Numbered from the stretch's first letter, positions 44,370 through 55,674 are shown. The stretch is DNA of 64,000 nucleotides from Shinisaurus crocodilurus (GCA_021292165.1 JAHFWL010000192.1:62001-126000); one strand, 5' to 3'. A program made the numbers and translations. Notes: a model not told the origin generated them from the letters alone.

Positions 44370-45967
44370 TATTTTTCTTTGCTGCTGGATCTACAGGCTG
44401 GTTTACCTGTCAAATACAATTCCTCTGCCCCATTCCACCCTACTTATATGTTACTTTCCATTCTTTTGAGGAAATCCAAGTTTAAACACTTCCTTTTGTT
44501 ATTTCTATTTTCCTATGGTTCCAACAAACTGACAGAAATTCATTGCAGGCTAAATATGCCACTGAACAGTTGTGTAGCGGTACATTTTGAAATGCAGGCA
44601 CTCATCATGACAGTCTCCATAGCCACATCCCCAAGGAGAGGCCAGAAATGCATATCAACAACCAGTTGTTATCAAATAAACACCGCTGCCACCAAACTCT
44701 GAATTACATTAGATTTATTGTATCATCATCATCATCATCATCATCGCTGGATTCTGTGAGGCCAATGTCAAAGGAGTCATTTCTGATCAGACTCTTGATC
44801 CTATGATGTGTATGTACAATCCAAAACAGGTCTAGATCAGAGCATTTCAAATTTAGAGCAAGAAATGTTATCCTTTAAAATCAGCAAAGCTTCTAAAGTT
44901 TCTTATCAAATTTTCCATGCAATCACTTTGCTGTTATGGATTCTGATGGGTACAGATTTGCAGACCTACATATTATATACTCTGGAATCATATCCAAAGA
45001 GAACCCATATGCCCTGCAGCTGGACTGTAATTTGTAGCTCGCTATATCACCTAGATTTTCATAAAGTTTCTTCACAGCCCCAGAGCATATTAAACTCATG
45101 GCTAGGAAGCTACAATTTGTTTCTTAGACTTGTAAAAAAAAAAAAAGAAGAATAATCCAAATGTCTACATGGAGTGGTAAAAACCATTTAGGGGTTTCAA
45201 AAAATCAACTACAAAACAAATAAAGTTTTAAAAAGTCTAAGATGTCATTGCTATGCATCAGATTACTTTTCTCCCCCTGATACCTGGAACCCCATTCTAG
45301 CATACATAACTAATTGGTAGTGTTCCATTCATTTCATTCTGCCTTTAAATTGATTCTCAAAATGTACCTCTTCTGTAAGTAGTCTAAGGAAACTGTTCTT
45401 CCCTTATGGGCTTTTTAAGGATTCCCCGTATGTTTTCACTTGATACAGCTAAAGCTTTCTGAATTTTTGTATTGTATACATACATCTCAATGGAGCCCCA
45501 TGTGTGGTCCACTGCATTTTGGGACCTCTTGCCCATACAGGCTGTCACTTTCACTTCAATGAAGGAAGTAAATCTGCAAAGGAACATGTTGATATCTCTG
45601 CTTCTACCACTGAATTAAATAGGATGGCCCACAAGGACAAAGGAGATTTATGGACACATTACAGCTCCCCTTAAATAAGAAATAACTGGATCAGCACAAT
45701 AAGTATAAATATATCAGTGTTGACTCTTCTTTTGTTTCCCTTTGCTCATCCTTCTTAGCCTATTGGGGAAAGGACTGCCTATTTTTATGTATGGATAACA
45801 CCTGGCCCATTGCTGGTATTATATAAATATTGTATAAATAAATAATATTAAAGCTGCAGTCTTCAGCAAAGTGAGAAGAAAGGAAGCACCACTGCGCTCA
45901 AGGGTGCTTGCTTTCAAGGATAGCGTGTTCATGGCTTCATTCTTCAAGAGTGGAGGGGGAACTCCTG
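44370..45967. other. Unique DNA with ATC microsatellite
   Basis: An (ATC)n tract lies at 44724-44745 and an A-run near 45134. Open frames at 44379-44702 and 44808-45155 have no familiar domain. Confidence 0.4.
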
Positions 45968-46292
45968 TGAAGCTGCCTTACACCAAGTCAGACCAATAGT
46001 CCATATAGCCGAGTACTGTCTACACCCGCCTTCCCCAACCTGGTGCCCTCCAGATGTTTTGGACTACAACTCCAAGCAATCCTGATCATTGGCCATGCTG
46101 GCGAGGGCTGATGGCAGTTGGAGTCTGGAACATCTAGAGGGTACCAGGTTGGAAAAGGCTAATCTACACTGACTGGCAATAGCTCTCCGGGGTTTCAGAC
46201 TTTCAGATGGCAGTCTTTTCCAGCATTACCTGGAGATTCCTAAGATCGAACTTGAGATCTTTTGCATACAAAGCATTTCCTCTTACCACTGA
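45968..46292 (-). mobile_element. tRNA-Ala-derived SINE, reverse strand, split by a MITE
   Basis: GAAGCTGCCTTACACCAAG and TCAGACCAATAGTCCATA are the reverse 3' end. CCTGGAGATTCC and TCTTACCACTGA near the other edge are the reverse tRNA-like head. The body is interrupted at 46026-46161. Confidence 0.82.
46026..46161. mobile_element. Palindromic hAT MITE inside a SINE
   Basis: CCTTCCCCAACCTGGTGCCC and GTACCAGGTTGGAAAAGGC are the arms. Flanks GTCTACAC (46018-46025) and ATCTACAC (46162-46169) match at 7 of 8, and the SINE text continues correctly across them. Confidence 0.9.
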
Positions 46293-46565
46293 AATGATTA
46301 TTTCTCTAGCTACCAATTGCTACTGTACAGAAAAGGTATCCTTCTACATCAATGAAAGCTAAAGAAACTGCATCGTCTGTTAAATGTTTTAATAGAGTGC
46401 AGCTCTCTGCTACAGATTGTATCTGCAGCAAGCCCGTTTGTGACAAGATGGGATGGAAGCACTGATTGTATCAGAAGCAGAGCATGAGCTAAGTGGTTAA
46501 GTGATGCTGATGTTGTTATTTAACAGTAAGACACACACAAAATGAAAAAAAAGAGAACACTGGAA

Positions 46566-46719
46566 TTATCTTCTTGACATGATGGTATTACTATTTTCAG
46601 AAAGAGGTTCATCCTTACAGATGCATGAGTCTTCTGTAATAATCTCCCACATATCTTCAAGTCTGTCTGTTTTTCTGTCCACCTCCCGAACTGCTTTACT
46701 GGCATGGGCGGGAAAAGTA
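46566..46719 (-). CDS. Candidate host 3'-terminal exon, unknown gene
   Basis: On the reverse strand a strong acceptor (pyrimidine tract CTCCCTCTCACTTTTC, then TGACAG) precedes a 154-nt stretch. One leftover base is followed by 50 codons and TAA. The translation is hydrophilic and varied, with KTDRLEDMWEIITEDS and a final SRR. An ATTAAA signal lies 173 nt beyond the stop (46388-46393). A second frame over the same bases is also open, and the protein is not one I recognise, so this could be chance. If real, the rest of the gene lies at higher coordinates, probably beyond recognition in this window. Confidence 0.3.
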
Positions 46720-47340
46720 CTGTCAGAAAAGTGAGAGGGAGTTGAAGGTAACCGACTGTGCTGAGAAACCTGCAGCAGCACTTTTCCTTGGGAAAGAGCC
46801 TTTGCTCAGACTCCTTCCCCCCAGGAGCTGCATAAGGGACTAACATGGCTTTCCCTTGCTTTAAGGAACTATCAGTGCCCTTGTAATACTGGACTGGCAG
46901 TCATTACACCAATGCCCACCCTAATCTCAGAAATATTTGCATACCTAGCAACCAGCATATCTCCTACCCCCTTCTGGGGATGGCCCTTTTGAGGTTTCCA
47001 GAAGGCCACACCCCCTTCTACCTGGCCCCACCCCCTCTCCCCCAACCACCAATCATTGGGTGGTTTACGGGCTCTTGTGCAGTTTTCCCCCATTCTAAAA
47101 GGTTGAAATGCTTTTCCTAAGGCTTAGTTACTGGCAGTAAGAGCTTCAAGCTGAAATGTGCTGGTGTTTTGGGTATTCTATGGTTTTGGGTCCGGTCCCT
47201 TTTGCCTTTGGCCCCACCCTCCACTAAAATGTGTCGTTTCCCCCCCCCCCAAGTGCTTCTCTGCAATGGAATTCAGCTCTCGGGCTGAAAAAGGTTCTTC
47301 ACCCCCCACTAGGACAAGTGTGAAAGGATGGGAAACATGG
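46720..47340. other. No recognised feature
   Basis: Unique-looking DNA upstream of the candidate exon, with a short C-run near 47240. Confidence 0.4.
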
Positions 47341-47713
47341 CCTGGAGACCATCTAGCTGTGAGTCCTGCAAGACCTGGTCCCTGCTTCCCTGGCTCATCA
47401 CACCTGGCCAGGGAGGGTGGGGCCTGACTGACTCCAGCTACAAAGGCTGCTGCTGCTCCTGCTGAAGGTGCCTGGAGACCATCTAGCTGTGAGTCCTGCA
47501 AGACCTGGTCCCTGCTTCATTACACCTGGCCAGGGAGAGTGGTGCCTGACTGACTCCAGCTACAAAAGCTGCTGCTGCTCCTGCTGAAGGTGCCTAGAGA
47601 CCATCTAGCTGTGAGTCCTGCAAGACCTGGTCCCTCTTCCCTGGCTCATCACACCTGGCCAGGGAGGGTGGGGCCTGACTGACTCCAGCTACAAAGGCTG
47701 CTGCTGCTCCTGC
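47341..47713. repeat. Minisatellite, three units of about 125 bp
   Basis: Units begin at 47341, 47471 and 47593 with CCTGGAGACCATCTAGCTG or a one-base variant, and end in GCTGCTGCTCCTGC. Unit lengths are about 130, 122 and 121 bp. The second lacks a short CCCTGGCTC-like piece. No fourth copy is seen. Confidence 0.95.
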
Positions 47714-47729
47714 CTTTTTTTGTTTGTTT

Positions 47730-48001
47730 GTTGGTATCTGTAATTATTTCTGTTGTATATTTTTTTTGAATATTTAGTGTTTTTTTAATATTTTTTAACT
47801 TGTATTGCTGTTCTTATATTCTGTAGATTATTTTTTTAAATACTATATTCAGTGTTCCTTGATGTTTTGTGTTCATGTCTTTTAGATTGTGAGACTGAGG
47901 GCAGGGACTGTCTTATTATTAATTTGTGTAAGCCGCTCTGAGAGCCTTTTCTGGCTGAAGAGCGGGGTATAAATGAAATAAATAAATAAAATAAATAAAT
48001 G
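47730..48001 (+). repeat. LINE 3' UTR and tail
   Basis: GTGTAAGCCGCTCTGAGAGC and GCTGAAGAGCGGGGTATAAA, followed by AAATAAATAAAATAAATAAA, are a typical reptile LINE 3' end. Confidence 0.65.
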
Positions 48002-48289
48002 GGACAGAGGGTTGGGGGGGGGAGTTTGCCTCAAAACACTCAGCTCCCTACAATGTGGCCAGAGGGCAATCAAACCACCCGGTAGACTGCCACCACCACC
48101 CCTTTTCTCATCCACCTAGTCCGAGCCAGGGGATACTTGAACCTTTCCAGATATCATGGGGGCCCAGAAATAAGGGCTCACCTGCTCAACCTCTATTTCT
48201 AGTCCTCCAACCTAAAACCCTAAACAGTAGCAAGACCAAAGCAGAAGGCACTGAATTTAGTACTGAGGCCTGATCTGAAAGCAGAGCAC

Positions 48290-48725
48290 CCACAAGCTTG
48301 AAACAGTGAATTTTATTTACAATAAGGACAGGAAGGTTAAAAAAAAAATTGGGGAAAGATCAAATAAGATAGAAAACCAGAAACACCTCTTTTGGAGAAG
48401 CCTTAGAACCAGGCTACAACTTTTAGAATACAAAAACACTTTGAAACCATGCAGCAGACAAAAATAATAAAACCCTATCTAGCCTCTCCTATATGGTACC
48501 CACAGGTAAGGTTCTTCCATTAGGGCAGAGCCTCAGTCAGGATTCCGGGCTCACAGATAGAGACTGAAGATCATAATACTTCCCACATGAAGGCCGAATG
48601 AAGAACAACTAGCAGCCATAACCCACCCACCCCACCAGCCCTTGACCAATATGAGATGAGCCTCCATAGCCAATCACTGCCAGCTTCCAGGAGGGGAGGA
48701 GGGATAGAAAAAACCCTTACTGCTA
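48290..48725 (-). mobile_element. Possible LTR or retroelement end, reverse strand
   Basis: The reverse strand carries TTGTAAATAAAATTC near 48310, like the poly(A) region of an LTR. A TATA box and TG...CA ends are not secure. Alternative: ordinary unique DNA. Confidence 0.25.
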
Positions 48726-48990
48726 CCCCGCTGAAATCAGTCAGCCTAATTTTTGGCAGCCATTCAGCTCTGACCTTGAAGTCCTGGAGACTAGCAGGAA
48801 ACTATGGTAAGGTACGCAGGTGGTTGTAATGAGCGCATGGCAATCCCTCCTCAAGAAATGAAGCTTCTTGTTAGCAGCAAAAAATCACAACCGAGAAATG
48901 GATTTCTTGACAACAAGCGTCAAAGATTATGATGCTGAATAGGCCTGGAAGTCCTGGGGAAGCTGCCAGCACTGTTGGCAAAGCCCACCA

Positions 48991-49090
48991 CTTCTGCCTG
49001 CTCTGGGCCCTTTTTTACAATTTTGTTCCATTCCTGTGTGCTTCTGCCTGCTCTGGGCCCTTTCTTACAATTTTGTTCCATTCCTGTGTA
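48991..49090. repeat. 50-bp tandem duplication
   Basis: Two near-identical 50-bp units (48991-49040 and 49041-49090) begin CTTCTGCCTGCTCTGGGCCC. They differ at two positions. Confidence 0.95.
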
Positions 49091-49776
49091 CCTAGCAGCA
49101 CTGGGTAGGAGGCTCTAGCCACCATTTTAACTTACCCCAATGCCCCCCATGTAATGTAACTCCTGGACATTGTGGGAAATAAAAATGGCAACTTCACCCA
49201 GCAGCCCAGCATTGCTTGGAGCACTGCTCATAGCAAAGAAGCTAGATTTGACCCTTTTGGCACTCTGTAGTGCTTTGGATGCCTTTGTTTGTTGGGTGGG
49301 TGGGAGCCAGTGAGGGGTGGTGCTGGGGACCACACTGGTAGGCACTGGGGAGAGCACGCAGCACGTGGGCAGCATGTCACACGCTCCTAGTTTAATGGAT
49401 GTGTACTAGAGCTAGGCTGAAAGTTCTGCTGTGAACCTTTTCGTGTAACTTTGGTGAAAGGAAGGTAAGAAAGGGCAATGCCTATTCAGGAGGATGGAGA
49501 AAATTTTCAGAGGGGCAGAGAGCTTTGCCTGAAAATTGACAGCAGCAAAAGAAGCTTTTCCCATTTCCCCCCAGCCCCTCTTTTTAAAAAATATTTTTTT
49601 GCCACAGCAGCAGCAGCATGCTTCTCCAAACAGTTTGGTGGCCACCTCTTCCCCATCATTCCCCTGAACAGTGCTACATCATGATGTAGCGCCGTGACAT
49701 AGTGTCATTCCAGCTCCACTGTTGGGGGGACGGACGGACCAAAAAAAAACATGGCCACTTCCCAGCAAGTGGATCC
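49091..49776. other. No recognised feature
   Basis: Unique-looking sequence. Confidence 0.4.
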
Positions 49777-49851
49777 ATATAGCTGTCATGGCTAATAGTC
49801 ATTGATAGACCTATGTACCTCCATGAATTGGTCTAATTCCCTTTGAAAACC
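49777..49851 (-). repeat. Fragment of the LINE tail repeat seen at 31927
   Basis: ATAGCTGTCATGGCTAATAG, then TCATTGATAGACC and CTCCATGAATTGGTCTAAT, match the inner part of that repeat. Confidence 0.5.
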
Positions 49852-50588
49852 ACCTGGGCCACCGTAGCCTGTATCTTCTGTAGGTGCTACCAAATTCTTG
49901 GCGAGAGGTCTTGTTCCGAGACCCTGTGGTCGACCCATCTCAACCCCCGCCACACCAGCAAAGTTAGCCTCTCACTCCTACTCAGCCACCTCATCGGCAC
50001 GTCTTTTCATGTACAGAATTTATGCACCATGGTTGGTGATTAATATTTAAAGAGACCATTTGGCACCGGACGTTCAGTCCATGTCTTGCAAGGACTTGGC
50101 AGAAAGAAAGGGTGAGTAATCAGAGACGTGCCACAGACTCATCAAGAGAGAAACCTCTGCTCCATACTAATCAAGCCCTGCTCTGTGCCAGTTCACCCGC
50201 TCATCCCTTGGAAAGAGAACAAGGCCTCTCCAAGTAGCCTCCCCCTCCCATGTGTGGCCTGGGGTAACAAAATACGTTTTAATATTCATTCAGTTCAAAT
50301 GAATGTCTGTAACACTTAAGCTGGAAGAAAATAGATCTTGCCTCCTGCTTTGTGTTTCCTGTTATTCCCATATGCATCAAAGCCAGAATATTGTGCCAGA
50401 AAATTGTACATAACAATGGGTGCCATTTGTGTATCTATGATACTGGCAAATCAGTTTCCCCACACACCCTTGAGAAATGTGTTTCCATCTTGAGATTCAG
50501 CACACATTCCTACTAGCCTATTAGAGAGAGTCGTTCTATAGTAATTTTCCAACATGGAAAATTCATGCTGTAGATGGTTTCATAGCAA
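49852..50588. other. No recognised feature
   Basis: Unique-looking sequence. Confidence 0.4.
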
Positions 50589-50709
50589 CTAAGGCAGAGA
50601 TCCTAAGCACATGTGCAGAGCGATTCAGAGCATGTTGATTCAGAAGTAAGTCACATTGACTTGAATGTGACTTACTCCCAAGTAAGTGTGAGCAGGATTA
50701 CCATCTTGA
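50589..50709. mobile_element. TTAA-type palindromic MITE
   Basis: CTAAGGCAGAGATCCTAAGC and GTGAGCAGGATTACCATC are the outer arms. GATTCAGAAGTAAGTCACAT and GTGACTTACTCCC are the inner ones. Flanks are CTAA and TTGA. Confidence 0.7.
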
Positions 50710-50999
50710 TTCAAAGCAGTGTGGCTTTATTTAAGATCAGAATATAAATATATAGTTATACTACCTGTTCTGGAACAACTATACATTTGTAATAGAATCC
50801 ATTCGCCTAAAATGTTCTAATACTGTCATAACATATGACCAACAAATATGTGATTAGGCAAGGCTGGGACAACTACAGTGTCAGCTCAGTATTGCAAAGG
50901 ATATTGTTTCAACCATGCTGTGGAGACATCGGGTCTGCAGCATGGCTATTGGCTAGATATGCTGGCTCACGTGTTCAGATCTGAGGCATCTACATAGAT

Positions 51000-51190
51000 T
51001 TCATAGATTTCATAGAGTCGGAAGGGGCCTACAAGGCCATCGAGTCCAACCCGCTGCTCAGTGCAGGAAACTGGAGGAGGGGTCTCCCATCCAAGTCATC
51101 ACCAGGCCTGACCCTGCTTAGCTTTCCACCCTCGGACAAGCTGAGCCGACGTGAGCCACAGGCCTTCAGGTTATGGTTTCTAGCAAGGGA
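51000..51190 (-). mobile_element. 5S-rRNA-derived SINE with CR1-like tail, reverse strand
   Basis: In reverse, a head with AAGCTAAGCAGGGTCAGGCC and GACTTGGATGGGAGACC closely follows the 5S rRNA internal promoter. It is followed by TTGGACTCGATGGCC and CCCCTTCCGACTCTATG, a CR1-like tail with ATGAAATCT units. Better preserved than the copy at 8961. Confidence 0.8.
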
Positions 51191-51195
51191 AGCTG

Positions 51196-52351
51196 GATAC
51201 TTAAAACTGCTGTCTTGCAATGGTGAAGTGGAGCCAGGGCTCACAGCCAGGCAGCGCAGACACTTTTTTCTTAGCAGGGATGCTGACATCATCTGGCACC
51301 CCACCACCACCACCACCACTTAGATTTCCTTGTTCCCTCTGAGCCTAGTTGCAATTCTCAAAGCAACTGGGGGGGGGGGGATGAATTTTCCCAACAACAA
51401 TACGTATATTGACTTGGTCTTGAATGAGCAATTAGCTTTATAAAAGATCTGCTCCTGATGGAGATAAAACTGCTAGAACTGGTTTGTTGGTATGGACCAA
51501 CAAAGCTGCCTGAATTTTTAGACTCTCCTTGGGAGGGTGATTATGGGGACCATCATGATGAGTGCCTGCACTTCAGAATTTACCACTACACCACTGGTAG
51601 TCTTGCCATTAGTACTTGTATACATGCATGGTGCTCAATTTGGCTGGAAGGGTACTGAAAAAAATTGGAGACCCCTGCACATGTTACTTTCATACAATCA
51701 AGGAGCTGCACCACTGGCCCCACCCCTGATCATGTGGCTTCCCCTGGCCTTGCCTCCACCAGCCAGATGTTAGGCATGGATGTTAGGCATGGGCTTCCCT
51801 GGAAGTTGGAGGAACTCTGCACAATCAGGGTTGCAGCTGCCAGGGAAGCCTACACATGTAGAGGTCTATGCGCATAGGCTTCGCATAAATATACTTCCAT
51901 AGAGTGGATGTCAAGGGCAGGGCTGGGGAAAGCAGTGCAACCTTGGGGACGGGTTTCCATGATGCAGTAACACTGCCCCTTGACTGTGTGATATGCCTTT
52001 GTGTGAATAATGTGCAAAAGGGACTGTTATGGGCTCCACCTCTTTGACAGGCCTACGCAGAACAGACGCAACTACTGTTAGAATAACCACAGATGAAGTA
52101 CCATCTATCCTGACATCACCTCAGTGGAGGCACCACAAATGTGATCATATGACCTTTGGGGCTAGAATTAACACCTTTGTGGTGGGGGGAGAAGGATTGC
52201 AGGCTCCACCCTGACCTACTCATGTTCATACTACGCTCAAATGTCCTCTGAGAAGGGCAACTGGGCAAAGTTTGCGGATCTTTAAACCTGTCCTAAGTCC
52301 ATCCAAGAAGTGGCTGGAAGCAAGGTGATGAAGCAAACAAAACTGGTTTCA
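51196..52351. other. Mostly unique DNA
   Basis: Short CCA triplets occur at 51302-51318 and a G-run near 51370. No gene is recognised. Confidence 0.45.
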
Positions 52352-52493
52352 CTAAGGCCACAATCCTATGCAGGTTTAGACAGAAAAGAAAGGCCTACAA
52401 CTCCCAGCATGCCCTAGCCAGCTATGCTCACTGGGGCATGCTGGGAGTTGTAGACCATTTTTCTGTCTAAACCTGCATAGGAATGCACCTTAA
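52352..52493. mobile_element. Hybrid palindromic MITE (copy 2)
   Basis: CACAATCCTATGCAGGTTTA and AAACCTGCATAGGAATGC form the outer arms, flanked by CTAA and TTAA. The core GGCCTACAACTCCCAGCATG with its inverse is that of the hAT MITE at 1012. Same structure as 31452-31594. Confidence 0.82.
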
Positions 52494-52624
52494 ATCTCTT
52501 TGTCTAAGTGGAAACTCTGGAAAAGGAGAATACCTCGTCAGATCCATCTTGAGCAGAGGATACAGCGGTTCCATGTTAACTTTCGCCTAGCTTTCTCCCC
52601 ATCACTTCTATGCTGTTACTTCAA

Positions 52625-52745
52625 GTTGTTCAACCAACAATCCTGCAAGGAAGGGAATTTATTATTAGGTGAACCTCATCGAATGAAGGAACACCAGCAG
52701 AGGGAAGTTAATTGGCTTGCCTGAGGCCACACGGGAAGACTTGAA
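52625..52745 (-). mobile_element. Possible MIR-like core SINE remnant
   Basis: CAATCCTGCAAGGAAG, TTATTATTAGGTGAAC and GGCTTGCCTGAGGCCACACG follow the order of a reversed MIR/core-SINE. Strongly diverged. Confidence 0.4.
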
Positions 52746-53131
52746 CAAAGCCATGACCAATCTCATTGCTGTTATTTATTAATATCGCGCCTACTGTTCT
52801 CTAGGTGTTTTGGCATTAGGGATGAGGGCAAATTGCTTTTATCAATCTAAAAAAGGGGATGTCCAGATGGCAGCTCCAAATGCTCCCAGTTGTTCATTAT
52901 CCACACAGGGAGCCCTCACACAAATGACTTGCCATGTGGAGCAGCCTCTGTAGCTGCAATTTCAAATGACTAGAAATGCCAATGATTGTGTTTGTGAATT
53001 GGAATGGAGTCATCAGTGTCCTTCATAGCTCATTGGTCTTGTCTTTTGGCTACTATTTCTACGTGCTCCCTCTAATTCTCTCTACCCCTAACATCCCCTT
53101 CTTCCAAACATCATCATTATTACTTGGCACC
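52746..53131. other. No recognised feature
   Basis: Unique-looking sequence. Confidence 0.4.
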
Positions 53132-53171
53132 AATAGATAGATGAGATAGATAGATAGATAGATAGATAGAT
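53132..53171. repeat. (GATA)n microsatellite
   Basis: About 40 bp of GATA units with one interruption. Confidence 0.95.
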
Positions 53172-53467
53172 GGGTCCCTCTTTGTCTTAAGGAGCTTAGT
53201 CTAAATTTCACCCAGTGGGGCCAACAACAACCAGATAGCAAGGGAGGAATATGACCGGTTCCTGTCACACGTAACCTCTTTCCAGTTGTCCAAGTGAGTA
53301 GAACAGAGAACACATAGGCCAACATCAGAAATAAGCACACATTGGTCAGGGGGCAGAGCCTGCCACTGTGTGGCCAATGCCTAACCACTGGAAAGACTGG
53401 AAAGGGCTACCCGCTCTTTCAGTTAGAAAATCCGACAAGGCTATACCAAAAGCTTCATGGAAATAAT

Positions 53468-53977
53468 TGTTAGGTTTTGCATAGTGCGCAGAACGAGGAT
53501 TATCACCTGACCTGGAGGATGTCTCTTGAGGTGAAGTACACAAGGTCTTCAGTCACCAGACATAGTCTTAAGGTTTATGAGTCAGCAGCCATGGGACAAG
53601 AAGTTTGGAATCAACATGTTGTGAAAAACAGGTTATATAATAGGTGAGTAATATCCTATTTATAGATACTATAAATGGGGTCTTGCTATATAAATTGGGG
53701 TAAGACACATATCCCTTCACTTGACTTCCTGGCTCTCTCTCTTGTTCTGGACTTCTACTTCAAGTCAGTTACTTCACTTCATCTCAGCCTTACCACTGGG
53801 GTCTTGGATTTGAATCTGCAATCATGTAGTGAGTAAGAGATGCATTGCTTGCCTTAATCCCATGTAATTGGGTCTTACAAATAAACTCTTTAATCTTTAT
53901 TAACTGCTGTTATCTCCTCCTTCGGTCTGCATGACTGGGACTGAGGGTCACTGACCCGGGTCAGTCCAGCTCTCACA
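53468..53977 (+). mobile_element. Solo LTR of an endogenous retrovirus, exact 5-bp TSD
   Basis: The 510-bp LTR starts TGTTAGGTTTTGC and ends CCAGCTCTCACA. Flanks ATAAT at 53463-53467 and 53978-53982 are identical. A TATA box, CTATATAAAT, lies at 53686-53695, and AATAAA at 53880-53885 is followed by a T-rich then C-rich U5. No gag, pol or env sequence adjoins it, so the provirus was lost by LTR-LTR recombination. Confidence 0.85.
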
Positions 53978-53982
53978 ATAAT

Positions 53983-54398
53983 GTCCTACTCTTCATTTCT
54001 GTTCCATACTGCTTCTTGGAACTCTGCTGGAAGGTACTTGGAGGGAGGAGCCTTTCAACATTGACTTGCTTGTGCTTTGAGGCTAGAGAAGGGGGATGGT
54101 GGCAGTGAAAGTATGTCTGTAGGCAACATTAGGTGGTTCACAATCCTTTAGGACACCCTAAAGTACACTACTGTGTCCACTGCCAACCTTTATCTGGCTG
54201 AGAGGGTAGTGGTGGCACCAAGACTCAGTCCCTTGCACTGAGCTTAGGACAAACAAAAGATGGCATGATCTGGTGCTGTGTCTATCCCCACCACCACATG
54301 CACTGGGTTGAACGTTTGTTCCACACAGAGCAATGTTTTGAACTGGGAGAACCATTACTAGTATCATCCTCATCCTCATCCACTTCCTCCTCATCCTC
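53983..54398. other. No recognised feature except CAT/CCT triplets
   Basis: A short imperfect triplet tract precedes the SINE at 54361-54398. Nothing else is seen. Confidence 0.4.
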
Positions 54399-54405
54399 TA
54401 TGAAG

Positions 54406-54594
54406 GGCCATAGCTCAGTGGTAGAGCACATGCTTCACATGCAGAAAGTCCCAGGTTCAATCCCCAGCATCTCCAGGTAGAGCTGGGAATGACTCCTGTC
54501 TGAAACCCCAGAGCACCACTGTCAGTCAGCATAGACAGTACTGGGCTAGGTACACCAATGGTCTGACTTGGTATAAGGCAGCTTCCTATGGTCT
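54406..54594 (+). mobile_element. tRNA-Ala-derived SINE (copy 2) with TSD
   Basis: The head has A-box TAGCTCAGTGGTAGAGCAC and B-box GGTTCAATCCC (54454-54464) and resembles tRNA-Ala. The body and tail (TGGTCTGACTTGGTATAAGG, CAGCTTCCTATGG) follow. Flanks TATGAAG at 54399-54405 and 54595-54601 are identical, showing target-primed insertion. Not a functional tRNA. Confidence 0.9.
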
Positions 54595-54601
54595 TATGAA
54601 G

Positions 54602-55490
54602 CCTATTCAGATTTCTTTCGAACTCTGTTGCTGTTCACTCCCTTAGCCCCTGCTAGTGAGTCACAGCAAACGCTGCTCAGAAATAAGAAGAGGCAGCTAA
54701 AAAAAATAATAATAAAAAGTGATATAATCTGCCAGCATGAAAGGGCACAGTCCATAACCATTTTATTTACAGTAAGGCAGCTCAGCTTAATATTTCTCCT
54801 GGTGGCTCTCCTGCTCTGTGCAAAGATTCTGATTGGAATAAAAATGAACACTCCCTTTGTTTTGGAGTGCCTATCACTACCAACATTATTCAGGGTTCAA
54901 GGGTATTTGTAGCAAAAGCTACAGGGATCTTTAGTGGCAGCAATGAACATTGAACACTCACTTAGCCCTGCTGCTTTTCTTTTTGTGCCAGTAGCAAAAC
55001 GGACATCTGGCCTCAAGCTGGTGACCCGAGGCTCTATCACACCGCAACTACTCCCATCCCTAACATGAGTCTCTTGCTTGCATACTTAGCTGGATGGTGG
55101 GCAGGATCAAGCCCAAGGCCAAGTTCATGACTGCCAGCCAGCTTCAATCCACATTAACCCCAATCCCATCTAATCCCTGCAGGATTTCTTGTTTCCTCGA
55201 CACACAATAATTTGAATGATACCTGAACATGGATCTCCTGGGAGAAAAAGCATTTCCCCCTCTGACATCTACATACAGATGCTATAACCAAATAGCTGCA
55301 TTTCCCCCCTCCATTCGGGAAACCTAAAAATGTTTTTGAGGTGGGGGGACTCAGGGTCGTCAAGACATGATAACTGTTGCCTACTTTTCGGGTCCATTTT
55401 TACATCCACGTATTTAGTGGGCAAATAATAAAGTAATAAGCGATCAAATTCAATATTAACTTATCACAATCCTATGTACACATGCAGAAA
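54602..55490. other. No recognised feature
   Basis: Unique-looking sequence. Confidence 0.4.
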
Positions 55491-55506
55491 GAGAGAGAGA
55501 GAGAGG

Positions 55507-55672
55507 CAGTATGCATATGTGCTCCAGTTGCTGGGGAACATGAATGGGAAGGTGCTGTTGCACTCGTGTCCTGTTTGTGGGAGATCCCATGGGCAGCTGC
55601 TTAGCCACTGTGTGAACAGAATGCTAGACTAGATGGACCTTTGGTCTGATCCAGCATGGCTCTTCTTATGTT

Positions 55673-55674
<2 letters not shown>
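55507..55674 (+). repeat. CR1/L2-like LINE 3' end
   Basis: CAGTTGCTGGGGAACATGAA, ACTAGATGGACCTTTGGTCT and TCTTCTTATGTTCTT are the forward version of the repeat at 31927. (AG)n tracts flank it at 55490-55505 and 55675-55714. Confidence 0.65.

Noticed and set aside
47341..47713. CRISPR-like array
   Set aside because: The whole unit of about 125 bp is repeated, with no unique spacers, in a vertebrate context; it is a minisatellite.
51080..51190. 5S rRNA gene
   Set aside because: Only the internal promoter part resembles 5S rRNA, and it is fused to a CR1-like tail, so it is a SINE.
54406..54480. tRNA-Ala gene
   Set aside because: The A and B boxes are present, but the acceptor stem does not close and the sequence continues into a SINE body with target duplications.
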